Part shown: one piece after another, positions 34,256 to 44,309 of the stretch
Numbering within the stretch: position 1 is the stretch's first letter
Layout: every line of letters starts with the position of its first letter
Assembly: GCA_001630475.1 (NCBI GenBank)
Contig: KV419419.1
Coordinates: forward strand, 404,436 to 468,435
Direction: 5' to 3'
Length of the DNA stretch: 64,000 nucleotides
Source of the DNA: Sistotremastrum niveocremeum HHB9708
Lineage: Eukaryota > Basidiomycota > Agaricomycetes > Sistotremastrales > Sistotremastraceae
Made by a program: the position numbers and the translations under genes
Notes under the pieces: model-generated
The model's input: only the letters and a program-made list of their open reading frames with translations
What the model was told of the DNA's origin: nothing
Database searches by the model: none

Positions 34256-35905
34256 CTACTCGGTAACTTTTCGTCGCTTGTTGGGAGACTCAGCGTCGTT
34301 GTCGTCGTCGTCCTGCTTACGGTCATCGACAGTCGCGTTGGGGTTGTAAGTTTGGGCAGGTCGAAGTGTGCTTTCAGGCTCGATATCCTTAGGTATTTCG
34401 GGAGTATGGTTCTCGGGCTTGTTGAACGAATAATCGACGACGTCGAGGTGCCTGATTTTGACATGATATGTATTGACCTTGTTGGAAAAGAATCAGCAGG
34501 ACGAAACAGATACACAAAGGGTAACATACGTTGAAGCGCCACATGACGAGCGAGCACTGCGCGACAACGACGGTACCCGGACGCAAGACCTCCGCCATAT
34601 GCCAGGGCGCAATAAGCTCGCCCTTCGTTCCGTAAAACGGAAGCTGACGGATGCGAGTGCCTTCTTCCAGTTCGAACTGCGGGTTTTTGTCGATCCCTGG
34701 CCACCAAGACAGCGGATAGGTCTTGTTGAGGGCGAGTTCGACTGCGCAACCAGTTTAGTTAAGCGTTTTTCGGTATAAGCAAAAAAATAACTAACCGTTG
34801 TCAACGGTTTCGTGAGGCAAGGTGGGGATGGTTCCGCTCGCAAGAGTGGGCATACTGGCCTTTCGCGACGACGAGACTATGCCGCCGGATTTGCTGCGTC
34901 CTCCTCCGTAACCAGAGGAATCCGGCAGGGCCCAGTAAGTATCGGAGACGAGTTCGACGATGGCGAAGGTATTGCGTTGCCTCTTGAGAGCATGGTGGAA
35001 GCGTTTCTGGAATCGAGGTTAGTGAAAGCGACCACGAGAATACGAAATAATAACTTACTTGGTTCGCGCGAGCGATAAAAACTTCCTCCATCGCTTGCTC
35101 CGTCATACCACAAACGGCAGCCTCGTTCCTGACGACGGCGGTATGGATTTCCGCGGCCTGGTCGTTGTAGATGCGAGGGAGGACGTGGCGAGTCAGGACG
35201 ATATGAGCTTTGGTCAAGTTGTCGCCGCTGACCTGTCATACATGAGTAAATCTGTGCGACGACGGAGAACTTAAAACTCACTGTATTATAGATCGACTTG
35301 TTTCCGGCGGGTCCAAGGCGTACCCCATCGCTTTTCCAACCGATTTCGCCAACGATGACGAACGCACGTTCTTCAGGTTCGACACCGACCGGACTGACGG
35401 TGCCCCGAAGATGCAAAGCTCGTCCGTAACGGATCATACGGAAGCCTTTCCACGTGGTTGGGTCGGCAGCGGCAGGAACAGGGTAGCTCTTGAGTTTATT
35501 GACCAGAGCAGCGTCGTAGTCAGACCCGCGATAATCTTGATCGATTTTGTCGTCATGTTCTTCGGTGCGGAGGAACATAGGGGCGGGACTGGCAGAAAGA
35601 TTGCCAGGGTCGATAGCGTCAGACGCAGAGGTGGAAGAAAGAGTGGTGGAGGAATCGTCGGGGATTTCACCAGGCTCTTCGTCGTTTTCTTGAGCTGTGG
35701 CTGGGGCGGAAATCGGCTGATCGCCGATGTTCGGTTCGGTCATCGTTGAAGATGGAGGGTCGGGAAGAACAAAGGAGTCGTCGTCGATTTCCATAGGTGG
35801 AAGCAAGAGTTGGTCGTCGTTGGAATGGGATGGGCCAGCGACGACGGTGGTCTTGGAGGCTCGAGTGTGGGGAGGCATTACGGCGCACGAGGAAATTGTC
35901 GCCAT
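34256..35905 (-). CDS. Agaricomycete-type conserved protein of unknown function
   Basis: Five exons keep phase: 35905-35282, 35232-35059, 35006-34796, 34741-34530 and 34477-34256 (480 residues). The first 130 residues are disordered and acidic. The conserved core runs from TTWKGFRMIRYGRALHLRGT through VSGDNLTKAHIVLTRHVLPR, RNEAAVCGMTEQAMEEVF, YPLSWWPGIDKNPQFELEEG, PFYGTKGELIAPWHMAEVL and VVVAQCSLVMWRF. The C-terminus ends in a basic nuclear-localisation-like run (SPNKRRKVTE). I recall similar proteins only from mushroom genomes, in many copies. It sits beside a Helit­ron-type ORF on the same strand, so it may be cargo or a transposon-linked gene, but no shared end sequences were found. A start at the second methionine (35878) is possible. 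Confidence 0.75.
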
Positions 35906-36815
35906 ATTCGTTCGTCAAGCATATATACCAACCAGTGAGACACTAATACGCCGAGGTCAGCGACAGCTGGACGATGCAAGGCCATTGAAGATGATAGACA
36001 AGAGCTCGTGATTGACGTTGTGTTGCCGATTTGGGAATGCCGAGACTGCCGAATTTACTTTTTCTGGAGCCATCAAAGACATTTTTGAAGTACGTTCGGC
36101 GACGTCCCGCCGTCTACATTTCAGGAACGGTGTGGAGTCGGGCGAATTGTCTGTTATGGAAAGTGGTGAGCAAGTGACCGAGGCAGCTGAGCGAACGATG
36201 TGTTGTTTTTGCGAAAATCAGGAATTGACCGGTGACACCGTATTTAGGGGCTCGATCACAAACAATAATGTTTAGAATGGCACGAGTTGCATGGCATTTC
36301 AACATATTTTCCAGGGTGGAACACAGATACGAAATTCCGGGTAAGCTAAGGCACCGATTGGAATACTTGAGTCACAATGGCAGATTTCAGGAACTACGAT
36401 GTGGAGTCGTTGCGTCTTCAACGTGGTCATGAGTCCTCGATAAGTCCACAATTTTATCATGTAAAGTTAATCCGGAGTGTTTGTAGGTTGTCATATCGAC
36501 AGTAGAAGTCATCAACAAGCGTGATCGCTTTACTTTCATATCAATGTTCATGAGCGGTACTGCAGGAGAAGACGAGTCATGGCTGACTGCGTCGCGAGGC
36601 TGATGGTGGTCAATGGAAGACATTATGGTTGCGCGTGACCAATTCGTCAAAAGCTTAAATCACGCGGAGCGGAGCGGTCTCGTGAGTTTCTGAAACGGTT
36701 AATATAATTAACGTTTGATCTCATCACAATGGCACAGAATGCAGGTACCAGGAACGCAATAAGTCTCGCCGTAAGTCACAAGCTATCACAATTTCCGCAG
36801 AGTCCTGGTCGGAAT
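35906..36815. other. Intergenic between the 480-residue gene and the Helitron ORF
   Basis: No supported gene. A minus-strand frame at 36387-36650 (88 codons) has no known domain. The Helitron 3' end (CTRR preceded by a hairpin on the minus strand) should lie here or further left, but I could not identify it. Confidence 0.35.
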
Positions 36816-39800
36816 CTAGGCTATGCGTTGTCTAGTTCGAGAGTCTTGCGTAGTAGAGGCAGGTCGTTTTGTTCCTCGATTGATGGTATGATGATTGGGG
36901 TGAGCAGAGACATAGTCATCAATAGCTTGAAGTGCATTCACGATACCAACATGGTCAACACAGTCTGAAACGAAACGTGTTGTGATTGCTTCTAATGATC
37001 CAATTCGTGTACGTTCATCTCGATATTCTTCTGAAGGCGGACATCTGAGCTTACTGCCTAGGAACGGTCGAAGTATCGCCAATCCTGCGAGGGACTTAGC
37101 ACGCGATATCATTGTGTACGGTTCTTCTGTTCCGCGACATTGGGCAAGATCGACAATAACGCGTTTCATCCCTTGTCCTTGTGCTTTATGCACGGTCATT
37201 GCAAAACACGGTAAGAGTGGAAGTTGAGTGCGCTTGATTATATATTCGCGGTTGGTTACATGATCCGATACACGAACATCATGCGTCGTTGCTGATACCG
37301 CAACCTGACCCTGTAACAAAGAAGGAAGTGGTGGTCCTTGGAAGTCAGGTACGTGAATAACACATGATGTCGCGTAACGCTCTCCCTCGATTAGGGTATA
37401 TCGTACGCTCACTAATGTGCCCATCGATCCGTTCACAGCACCGTGATGCACGTCCAGATTGTTTGTCAATATGACAGGCATACCGTCCACTAAAGGTAAA
37501 GCTCCCATTCGCTGATCTGTCCCTGAACTAATTTTACGCAGCGTTTGTTTCAGGCGTTCGTCGTTGACATCATGTCCTTTTATACGATCCCGCGCAAAGT
37601 ACCAATGCAACGCGCGGTGATTGATAGATGCGAACTGTTCGGCACCTTCCTTATTCAATGCATCTTTCAATATGTTTTCCGACACAATCAAAGGAGCGTT
37701 GCGCCACGCCGATAAGTCAAAATTGGCAGAGTGAGAGATGCGGCTGAGTAATCGAGTGTTGAGAACTTTGATGTCTTCGTTCGTACAAGATCCAGTACGT
37801 AGTCGCTGTAACAATGATACAAAATACTCGTTCTCGGTGCCAGATTGTCTCATGGGCTCTGTTAGCCCAACACATACATTCACAGATAACCATAGCAATT
37901 GACCTTGTGTTTCTTGTTGAGAACGCGGTGACGCAGAGGTGGCTGAATGATTTGTCCGTGAAAACAATTTTTTTGCTCGGACTGGTGGAAGCTGGGCAAA
38001 ATCGCCTGCAAAAATCATATTCATACCGCCAAACAATTCTGTCGAACCCTTAGCATCGCACAAAGCATTGTGAATATCTGTCAACATGGCGCAACCGATC
38101 ATGGAAACTTCGTCAATTAAGAGGTAATCAACCCCTTCCCACAATTTCTGCATGTCAGCAAGAGTACTTTTTTTGGCACTGGCACCATACGATCGTCTAG
38201 TCAACATTAAAACAGCGTGCAAAGTAGCACCGTTGATATTAGATGCAGCGACACCAGTATATGACGCTAATCGAAGACGGCGAGATTGTCCGCGTTGTGC
38301 GAACCAATCGGTAACGGCATGGATAACACGTGATTTTCCTGTTCCACCAGGTCCTCCAAGATACATTCGTAATGGCTTACTTTTGCGTTCCAGATCAATG
38401 CTATGTAAACAAACGATTTTAAAAGCCAAGCTCTGTTGCGTATTTAAAGTGTACGTCTGTGAAATGTCTCGCAGCTGTTGAGAATAATTCTCAGAACTTG
38501 TCGCATTAGCTAAAGACCCTATCTGCAGCATTGAGAAAGGAGCATGATTGGCATCTGACAAGGTTGAAACTGCCAACTGCTGTGCAGCATCCGAACTGCT
38601 CTGATTAAACGCGTTGAAAGGAACGACAAGAGAAGACAGGTACTCTTTTTTTCGCTTTATATAAGCCTTGCGCCATATTTCTTCGTAATCGATAGGATCG
38701 TCAACACAACGGACAGCATTGTGCGGCAACGTTGCATCCAAGGACAAATTGGGATTTCCAAATCCTGCGGAACGCAGTTCCATCAAACACCTGTTGATGC
38801 TATCTTGGTGAACGTCATCTACGGGACTATAGTTTGTCAAATCTTGACGTTCATCAGCCAGTTCGATATCATTTGAGTTTGATAAGTCTCCGTCCTCGTT
38901 CTCTATTTCAGGCTCATCTGTCATAAAAACGTGACGATTATGTCGGCCGGCACGGAAATTCTGAACGTGTTCGTTTCTTGCATCCTTACATTCAGTAAGC
39001 AACTGCATATTGTTAAGTACACGAGATAATCGGACGTCGACAGTGTCCAAGAACAACTCAAAAGAAGCTGCGAAATTATTCTGACCTTCCAATAGATCAT
39101 CAACAGTTCGCCAAGGCTTGAAGAACAAAAGCATGATTTTGCTGTAATCCTCGTATACTGAAGGCACATCACGTCGTGGAATGCTTGGACCTATAGGCAC
39201 CGGCACAAATCGTACGCCGGGTTTTCGTAAGTACAGAGCACAACGTTCGAAGTCCGGGTGATCAGGCATTAAACGGCATGCAGGCCTCCGACGATCATTG
39301 TTGGTCAACATCAACGAGGCGTTTGTTGCAGGCTCTTCAGTTTCGTTCGGGACAAAACGTTCTTTCATGGGAACCTTATCGACCTGTGCCACAAAATCCC
39401 AAAAACACATCGAAGAAAACAACACCCCACGCTGCAGATAATCGGCCAACTGTCCTGTGGAATAAAAGATCTCGCCGTCTCGGGTAATATCAACGACGAC
39501 TTCATCGTCACGTTCATCTGGAATGTTCTCATCCATGACTCCTGTACGTTCGTTGCTCTCTTGCTCTCGATTAAGTGCATCCTCTGGTTCTAATGCAATA
39601 TTCGTTCGTGCACACGGAAAAGCATCAATCAAGTTCTTTGCTTGCAACCAAAACAAATTTCGAAACTGATGAGAGGTGAAGTGATCTTCCAAACCTAACA
39701 ATTCACTTGCTACCTGTTGCGCAGATATTTCCTGTTGGCCTAACATGGAGAATGCACATCGCTGAAGGATCGTTGCAGCACTCGGAACAGAACTCTCGTG

Positions 39801-42800
39801 TTCGCCGGAACTAGAACTTGTTACCCCCTCTTTTAAACGCTTCACCGCTGCCTCCAAAGCTACGTAAGACGCGTGGGCAGTTAAAGGAGTTTTCGTGACG
39901 TAATCTGTGATATAGTACATGATTGCTTTGGCATCACGGCCTGACGCGATAAACTTGATGTCCATGTTACACCGTACGCACTCAATAATGGTTTCGTTGA
40001 AATTATTAATCATGCCATCAACGCAACGCAGCAGAATATTCCCTTCCTCATCAACGGTGGTCGTAGCCCGAACATTGTCTGGGTCGAGATCAAACCTACA
40101 CGCCTTTGGTTCTGGTGGACCTTTCCAATACTTATAACATGTCGGCCCATGACGGTGAGTCTGACAAGCCTGGACTAAATCGTGCAAATCACGCTGCCGC
40201 TCATTGTCACGACGTAACGGGAAAATACCCTGCGTTTGACACGGATGGACAGATTGGACATTGTTGGAATTGGGAGGGTCAAAGTAAGTGGAAGTGTTCG
40301 AACCTTCAGCTGGAGGTACGGCGTTTGATATCGCGTCGTCTAAGAACTTGATCAGGTTTCTGCAGAATGATTCGTCTTGAAGATCAACTATTCGAGATCG
40401 TATTGCATTGGGATCTAACGCGCCTTCTATCCATACCATCATGTGACAATGCAAAGACCCACGACCTTGCGCTTCCACGCATCCGTAATAAGCTGACACT
40501 TTTCCAAGAACTCCGCGATTCACGTTTTGCGAGGAATGACCCAGAATATGGCGTATGAATGTTTTCATATAAACGTTGAAAAATCTTGCCGGCACGAAAG
40601 GGTTTCGAGCAATCAGAGACGCTTGATCCCAATAACTCAAGATCGGGCCTGACACATGTTCGGTAGGTTCAACGGATCGGTGTGCCATATACGAAACGAT
40701 CGGATTATATACGTCTGCTGGATTAATTGTGATATAAAAGGTCGGAAAACCATGACTCAATATCAATGCCCTCGTCTCATTACGCATCGCATTGCGGGCA
40801 GCCGATGATCCAGGAACGTTTGATATAACAAGTTTGATCTCTCTCATCAGTCTCAGTACTTTACGTTCCTCGTCTGTTGATCCACGTACGTATTCCTGGT
40901 GTTTGAATTTCTGCGCGATTAACTCAATGGTTTCCAGTGACACGGAATTTATATCGCGCGCAACCCGGACAAATGAAGGTTTACTAACTTTGATTTTCGT
41001 GTGCCACAGAACTCGACGTCTCTGAATGATGTTGAACGCGACAAACAAAAACGAATAATGCTCTTGGAATCGTCGGTCACGAAGATTGCAGAAATGTTTA
41101 ACTTGCCTGTCGAACGATAAATGCGTAGGACGATCCTGGTCTTCAAACCCGCCAATACCATACGGGAACAAGGTTGGATACAACATGGGAAACAAATCCG
41201 GATTAAAAAATTCATTGACAGGAGTGTTCTCATGAGGAAACTGAATAAACGACCCCCCCTTTATTTTCATGTGACGCAATGCGGCCGCACGCATCTCATT
41301 AACGGATGCTCGACCGTCTATGTCTGTGATAACGACTTTATTGAAAACATCCTGGCTATCAGCAGTGGCGTTTGGGACCGCCGGATCTGTGTCGTATCGT
41401 GCAACCAAAACGTCAGTGTCGTGCCCCGGATCTGCGCGATGCTCAACGTGAAAATCAAACATATGCTCAGGTTCCAGAGAATTGAGCAGTTCATGATCTA
41501 TGCGAACATCCGAATACAATGGATTATTTCTCTGTAGCCATTGCAACGCCCTTCGAACCTTCTCACGGCGAACCACAAGCGGTTTTGCATTGTTTTTCAA
41601 CCAAACCTTTGAAGGCTTACATGAACCGACGAAGACCACACAGATAGGCGTTATGATGTCGTCCACAGAAGGAGGCAATATGTCCAATAACCTGTCCGGC
41701 CGCTGGGGGAATACTATTATATTTCCTTTCATCCCTCGTTGAGTAAATGATATATTCGATAATTCACCGTCTTCTTTCAAATGGATAATCCACGATTTCG
41801 CACGGCATCTCGAGATCATGGCTTCCTCCACGACTGTAAGATCTGTCAGCTCGGGGGGCACGACGCCAAGGTCAAGACGATTCAACATAGACAAAGGGGC
41901 AATATGGCCACGTTGAAACGCTTGATGACATTCTTTGCACATCAACAGCATGCACGGCGAAGTCGAAGAAGGGCCTGCACGCTCAAGACCTTGTGCATTA
42001 AGCAAACACGAGGAAAGAACAGCGTCAACATCCTCGCAAGACGGTACTGGACGGTCTGCGTCCCTCATAAAATATTCTACCAATTCTCGTGATATTTGTA
42101 CTTTCTGCGCGTTGTTATAACAGTAAATGCCACTACACGATGCGCACACAAACTCGCGAAGTACATCAGCGCTAAGGGCGTCCCGAAAACCAGCTACGAT
42201 AGTGTCTTTCTCGTTAGGATGTAACACTCGCAGCCAATCGTCAGCGTCAGACAATTCATCTTGAGCAGCAGCAGTGGTTGACAAGGTGATAGGAGGGCCC
42301 TGATCATGAGCGTAGGCAAAAACTCTGACACGAGTCTCATCTTGGACAATAACAGGATGCGCAGAATCAATGTAGTTCAATAAGATCGCTCGCAGGTCAG
42401 CAATACAAGCATGAGGAGGGGCTGAGACACGAAGGAAACTGAATATGCGAGGATAGATGGAGGAACGAAGCTTATAAAGGGTCTGATACAAAACGAAAGA
42501 GCACAGATACTGAGGATCGATACGTCTCCCCATATTGGCTGAGACGACGTTGTCAACGAGAATACGACACCCAGAAGACACATGATAACGTGAAAAGCAG
42601 TGCCCACCAAGTATATGAGCAACGATGTTGTCACAAATGGGACCTTTGCGACGCGAATTGTCAGGCACGATGCCATGATCCAAAGCTCGAATGCGTAGAG
42701 CCTGTAAACTTAATTCCTCCAACGGGCACAGATCGTACGAGTACACAGGAACGTGTTCCAAAGGTAGCGCAGACATATTCTGCAATGGCAGAGCGGAAGT

Positions 42801-42962
42801 CGATGCATGAGAGGATGAAGGAGCATGGGGATCCATTCGTATTGCTGAGACCATGCCCTGCCTGCATTCATATATATCCGGCGTTAGGCCTCGCTCCACG
42901 ACTCCAATCACAAGACTATTCATTAAGTCATTATTGGGTGTTATGGATTTCAACAATGACAA
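36816..42962 (-). CDS. Helitron Rep/helicase (RepHel) with DUF6570-like N-terminal region
   Basis: An uninterrupted 2048-codon frame. In order: a region around residues 265-480 with cysteine pairs (VCASCSGIYC, MCKECHQ) that I assign to the DUF6570-like module; a Helitron_like_N domain from about 620 to 850, containing the HUH motif LHCHMMVW (H838 and H840); the tyrosine motif MYYITDYVTK (Y1016, Y1017, Y1021) expected to cleave and join DNA; and a PIF1-type superfamily 1B helicase with Walker A GGPGGTGKS (K1543), Walker B YLLIDEVS and C-terminal TVHKAQGQG near 1926. This is the full enzyme set for rolling-circle transposition in the nucleus. No stop or frameshift interrupts it. Starts at 42854 or 42836 are alternatives. 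Confidence 0.93.
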   Translation of the reverse strand: MSLLKSITPNNDLMNSLVIGVVERGLTPDIYECRQGMVSAIRMDPHAPSSSHASTSALPLQNMSALPLEHVPVYSYDLCPLEELSLQALRIRALDHGIVPDNSRRKGPICDNIVAHILGGHCFSRYHVSSGCRILVDNVVSANMGRRIDPQYLCSFVLYQTLYKLRSSIYPRIFSFLRVSAPPHACIADLRAILLNYIDSAHPVIVQDETRVRVFAYAHDQGPPITLSTTAAAQDELSDADDWLRVLHPNEKDTIVAGFRDALSADVLREFVCASCSGIYCYNNAQKVQISRELVEYFMRDADRPVPSCEDVDAVLSSCLLNAQGLERAGPSSTSPCMLLMCKECHQAFQRGHIAPLSMLNRLDLGVVPPELTDLTVVEEAMISRCRAKSWIIHLKEDGELSNISFTQRGMKGNIIVFPQRPDRLLDILPPSVDDIITPICVVFVGSCKPSKVWLKNNAKPLVVRREKVRRALQWLQRNNPLYSDVRIDHELLNSLEPEHMFDFHVEHRADPGHDTDVLVARYDTDPAVPNATADSQDVFNKVVITDIDGRASVNEMRAAALRHMKIKGGSFIQFPHENTPVNEFFNPDLFPMLYPTLFPYGIGGFEDQDRPTHLSFDRQVKHFCNLRDRRFQEHYSFLFVAFNIIQRRRVLWHTKIKVSKPSFVRVARDINSVSLETIELIAQKFKHQEYVRGSTDEERKVLRLMREIKLVISNVPGSSAARNAMRNETRALILSHGFPTFYITINPADVYNPIVSYMAHRSVEPTEHVSGPILSYWDQASLIARNPFVPARFFNVYMKTFIRHILGHSSQNVNRGVLGKVSAYYGCVEAQGRGSLHCHMMVWIEGALDPNAIRSRIVDLQDESFCRNLIKFLDDAISNAVPPAEGSNTSTYFDPPNSNNVQSVHPCQTQGIFPLRRDNERQRDLHDLVQACQTHRHGPTCYKYWKGPPEPKACRFDLDPDNVRATTTVDEEGNILLRCVDGMINNFNETIIECVRCNMDIKFIASGRDAKAIMYYITDYVTKTPLTAHASYVALEAAVKRLKEGVTSSSSGEHESSVPSAATILQRCAFSMLGQQEISAQQVASELLGLEDHFTSHQFRNLFWLQAKNLIDAFPCARTNIALEPEDALNREQESNERTGVMDENIPDERDDEVVVDITRDGEIFYSTGQLADYLQRGVLFSSMCFWDFVAQVDKVPMKERFVPNETEEPATNASLMLTNNDRRRPACRLMPDHPDFERCALYLRKPGVRFVPVPIGPSIPRRDVPSVYEDYSKIMLLFFKPWRTVDDLLEGQNNFAASFELFLDTVDVRLSRVLNNMQLLTECKDARNEHVQNFRAGRHNRHVFMTDEPEIENEDGDLSNSNDIELADERQDLTNYSPVDDVHQDSINRCLMELRSAGFGNPNLSLDATLPHNAVRCVDDPIDYEEIWRKAYIKRKKEYLSSLVVPFNAFNQSSSDAAQQLAVSTLSDANHAPFSMLQIGSLANATSSENYSQQLRDISQTYTLNTQQSLAFKIVCLHSIDLERKSKPLRMYLGGPGGTGKSRVIHAVTDWFAQRGQSRRLRLASYTGVAASNINGATLHAVLMLTRRSYGASAKKSTLADMQKLWEGVDYLLIDEVSMIGCAMLTDIHNALCDAKGSTELFGGMNMIFAGDFAQLPPVRAKKLFSRTNHSATSASPRSQQETQGQLLWLSVNVCVGLTEPMRQSGTENEYFVSLLQRLRTGSCTNEDIKVLNTRLLSRISHSANFDLSAWRNAPLIVSENILKDALNKEGAEQFASINHRALHWYFARDRIKGHDVNDERLKQTLRKISSGTDQRMGALPLVDGMPVILTNNLDVHHGAVNGSMGTLVSVRYTLIEGERYATSCVIHVPDFQGPPLPSLLQGQVAVSATTHDVRVSDHVTNREYIIKRTQLPLLPCFAMTVHKAQGQGMKRVIVDLAQCRGTEEPYTMISRAKSLAGLAILRPFLGSKLRCPPSEEYRDERTRIGSLEAITTRFVSDCVDHVGIVNALQAIDDYVSAHPNHHTINRGTKRPASTTQDSRTRQRIA

Positions 42963-43100
42963 ATTCGGTTTTCAAAAATTAAGTCGGCCCGAATTCTCGA
43001 TTAAACGGCCCGTCGGAGCAAGATTTGGATATATTAGGTGTTAACACTGATTGGGGGGTTTTGAAGACTGGCGCACAGACCCTCTACTAAAGTAGCGGGA
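36816..43100 (-). mobile_element. Helitron, probably autonomous; ends only partly placed
   Basis: The coding unit defines the element. A candidate 5' end on the minus strand is TCCCGCTACTTTAGTAGAGG starting at 43100, which begins with TC and contains the small palindrome CTACTTTAGTAG. The 3' CTRR end was not found, so 36816 is only the end of the coding frame. The element may extend further left and could include the gene at 34256-35905. Confidence 0.45.
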
Positions 43101-44309
43101 ATCAACTAAATTCATATTCATCTATTTGAGAGTGAATTGCATACATCCCGCGAAATTCCGAGACATAAAGTGAGGAAGTCGTGCCACAGTTGGCGGAATG
43201 CTGAAAACGATTGCAGATTGCGCCTACCATAGTAGAGAGGGTTGTGAAAGGACGTCGGTGCAGCAGCCTGCTAGTGAGCGGAAGCAAACGTCGGAACCGG
43301 AACCGGTGCCTGGTTGCGACCTCAATAATCAATATCGCCTTATCCAATTCGAACTCAGCGTCTGCTTTACTTTCAGGTCATGTTTCGCGCGGCTACGATG
43401 CTCTGGTCCTCTTCTGATGCTATAGAAAGTTTGGTCTCTTGCGGTACTGCTATAATCCAAGAGGAAATTCAATCTGCGACTGAGACTCCGCAAGTTGCTC
43501 TGACAAAAGAATATTCCCATTTTGAAATCCCTTTCTCCATCTTGCTCCCAACTTCCACACTCTGGTCGATTCTCAGCATCGACCCACATGTTCTGCCGCT
43601 CTCTCTCGCCTGTCTAATTCCAGGGCACGGGTCAAGGTCGATGTTCGGTAGAATACGGCGGCAGGATTACTGCCGTGGACGGGCCCTCCTGACAACCTCC
43701 GTCGCGGGAGAACGAGTCGAGCTGTATGTCTCCCAGCAAAGGTAGGTCTTCAAAGGCAATAATTTTGGCCGCTGGGTATGTCACTCCGATAATGAGCTGT
43801 TTCATTTGCTTACTTCTGTTCCTTAGGGCACCCGCTAATATTCCCATTCATGATAAGTGCTTTCCACTCGGATTCATCTCCCACTTTACTGATATTAGTT
43901 GTCTAGGGTTTCTTCGTTGCGCTCGCGCGGTGTTGATCGTTGCAGATCCGTTTCGCGAGATACCTCAGAGCGTCATGGAGTTCTATGTATATACAATCTA
44001 GACAGGGTCAGCCGAATGTCGGAGTATTCTGGCGACACAAGCCTAGCTAGATAAATGTACTGGAGAACAGAATAATATATCGGTGCCGCAAGGCCAGAAC
44101 ATTCTTGGTCGATTGTCTTGAAATCGGTCAACCAAGAAAAACCTCGGATATGCCACCGCTAAGCTCTAGGTCTGAATCTTATAGCAATACGAAATAACTT
44201 TTCGCCTTTGTGCACCCGTCACTAGTCAAACAGACTCGTCGACTGAAGATAAGCTGGAATCAACGCTGGGATCCAGCTTTCATTGTCATGTGGGGTAACG
44301 TAAGTCGCG
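43101..44309. other. Intergenic, nothing firmly recognised
   Basis: About 1.2 kb downstream of phytoene desaturase. A plus-strand frame at 43380-43745 (121 codons) shares short DNA similarity with 23570-23720 and looks like a repeat fragment, not a gene. Confidence 0.35.
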
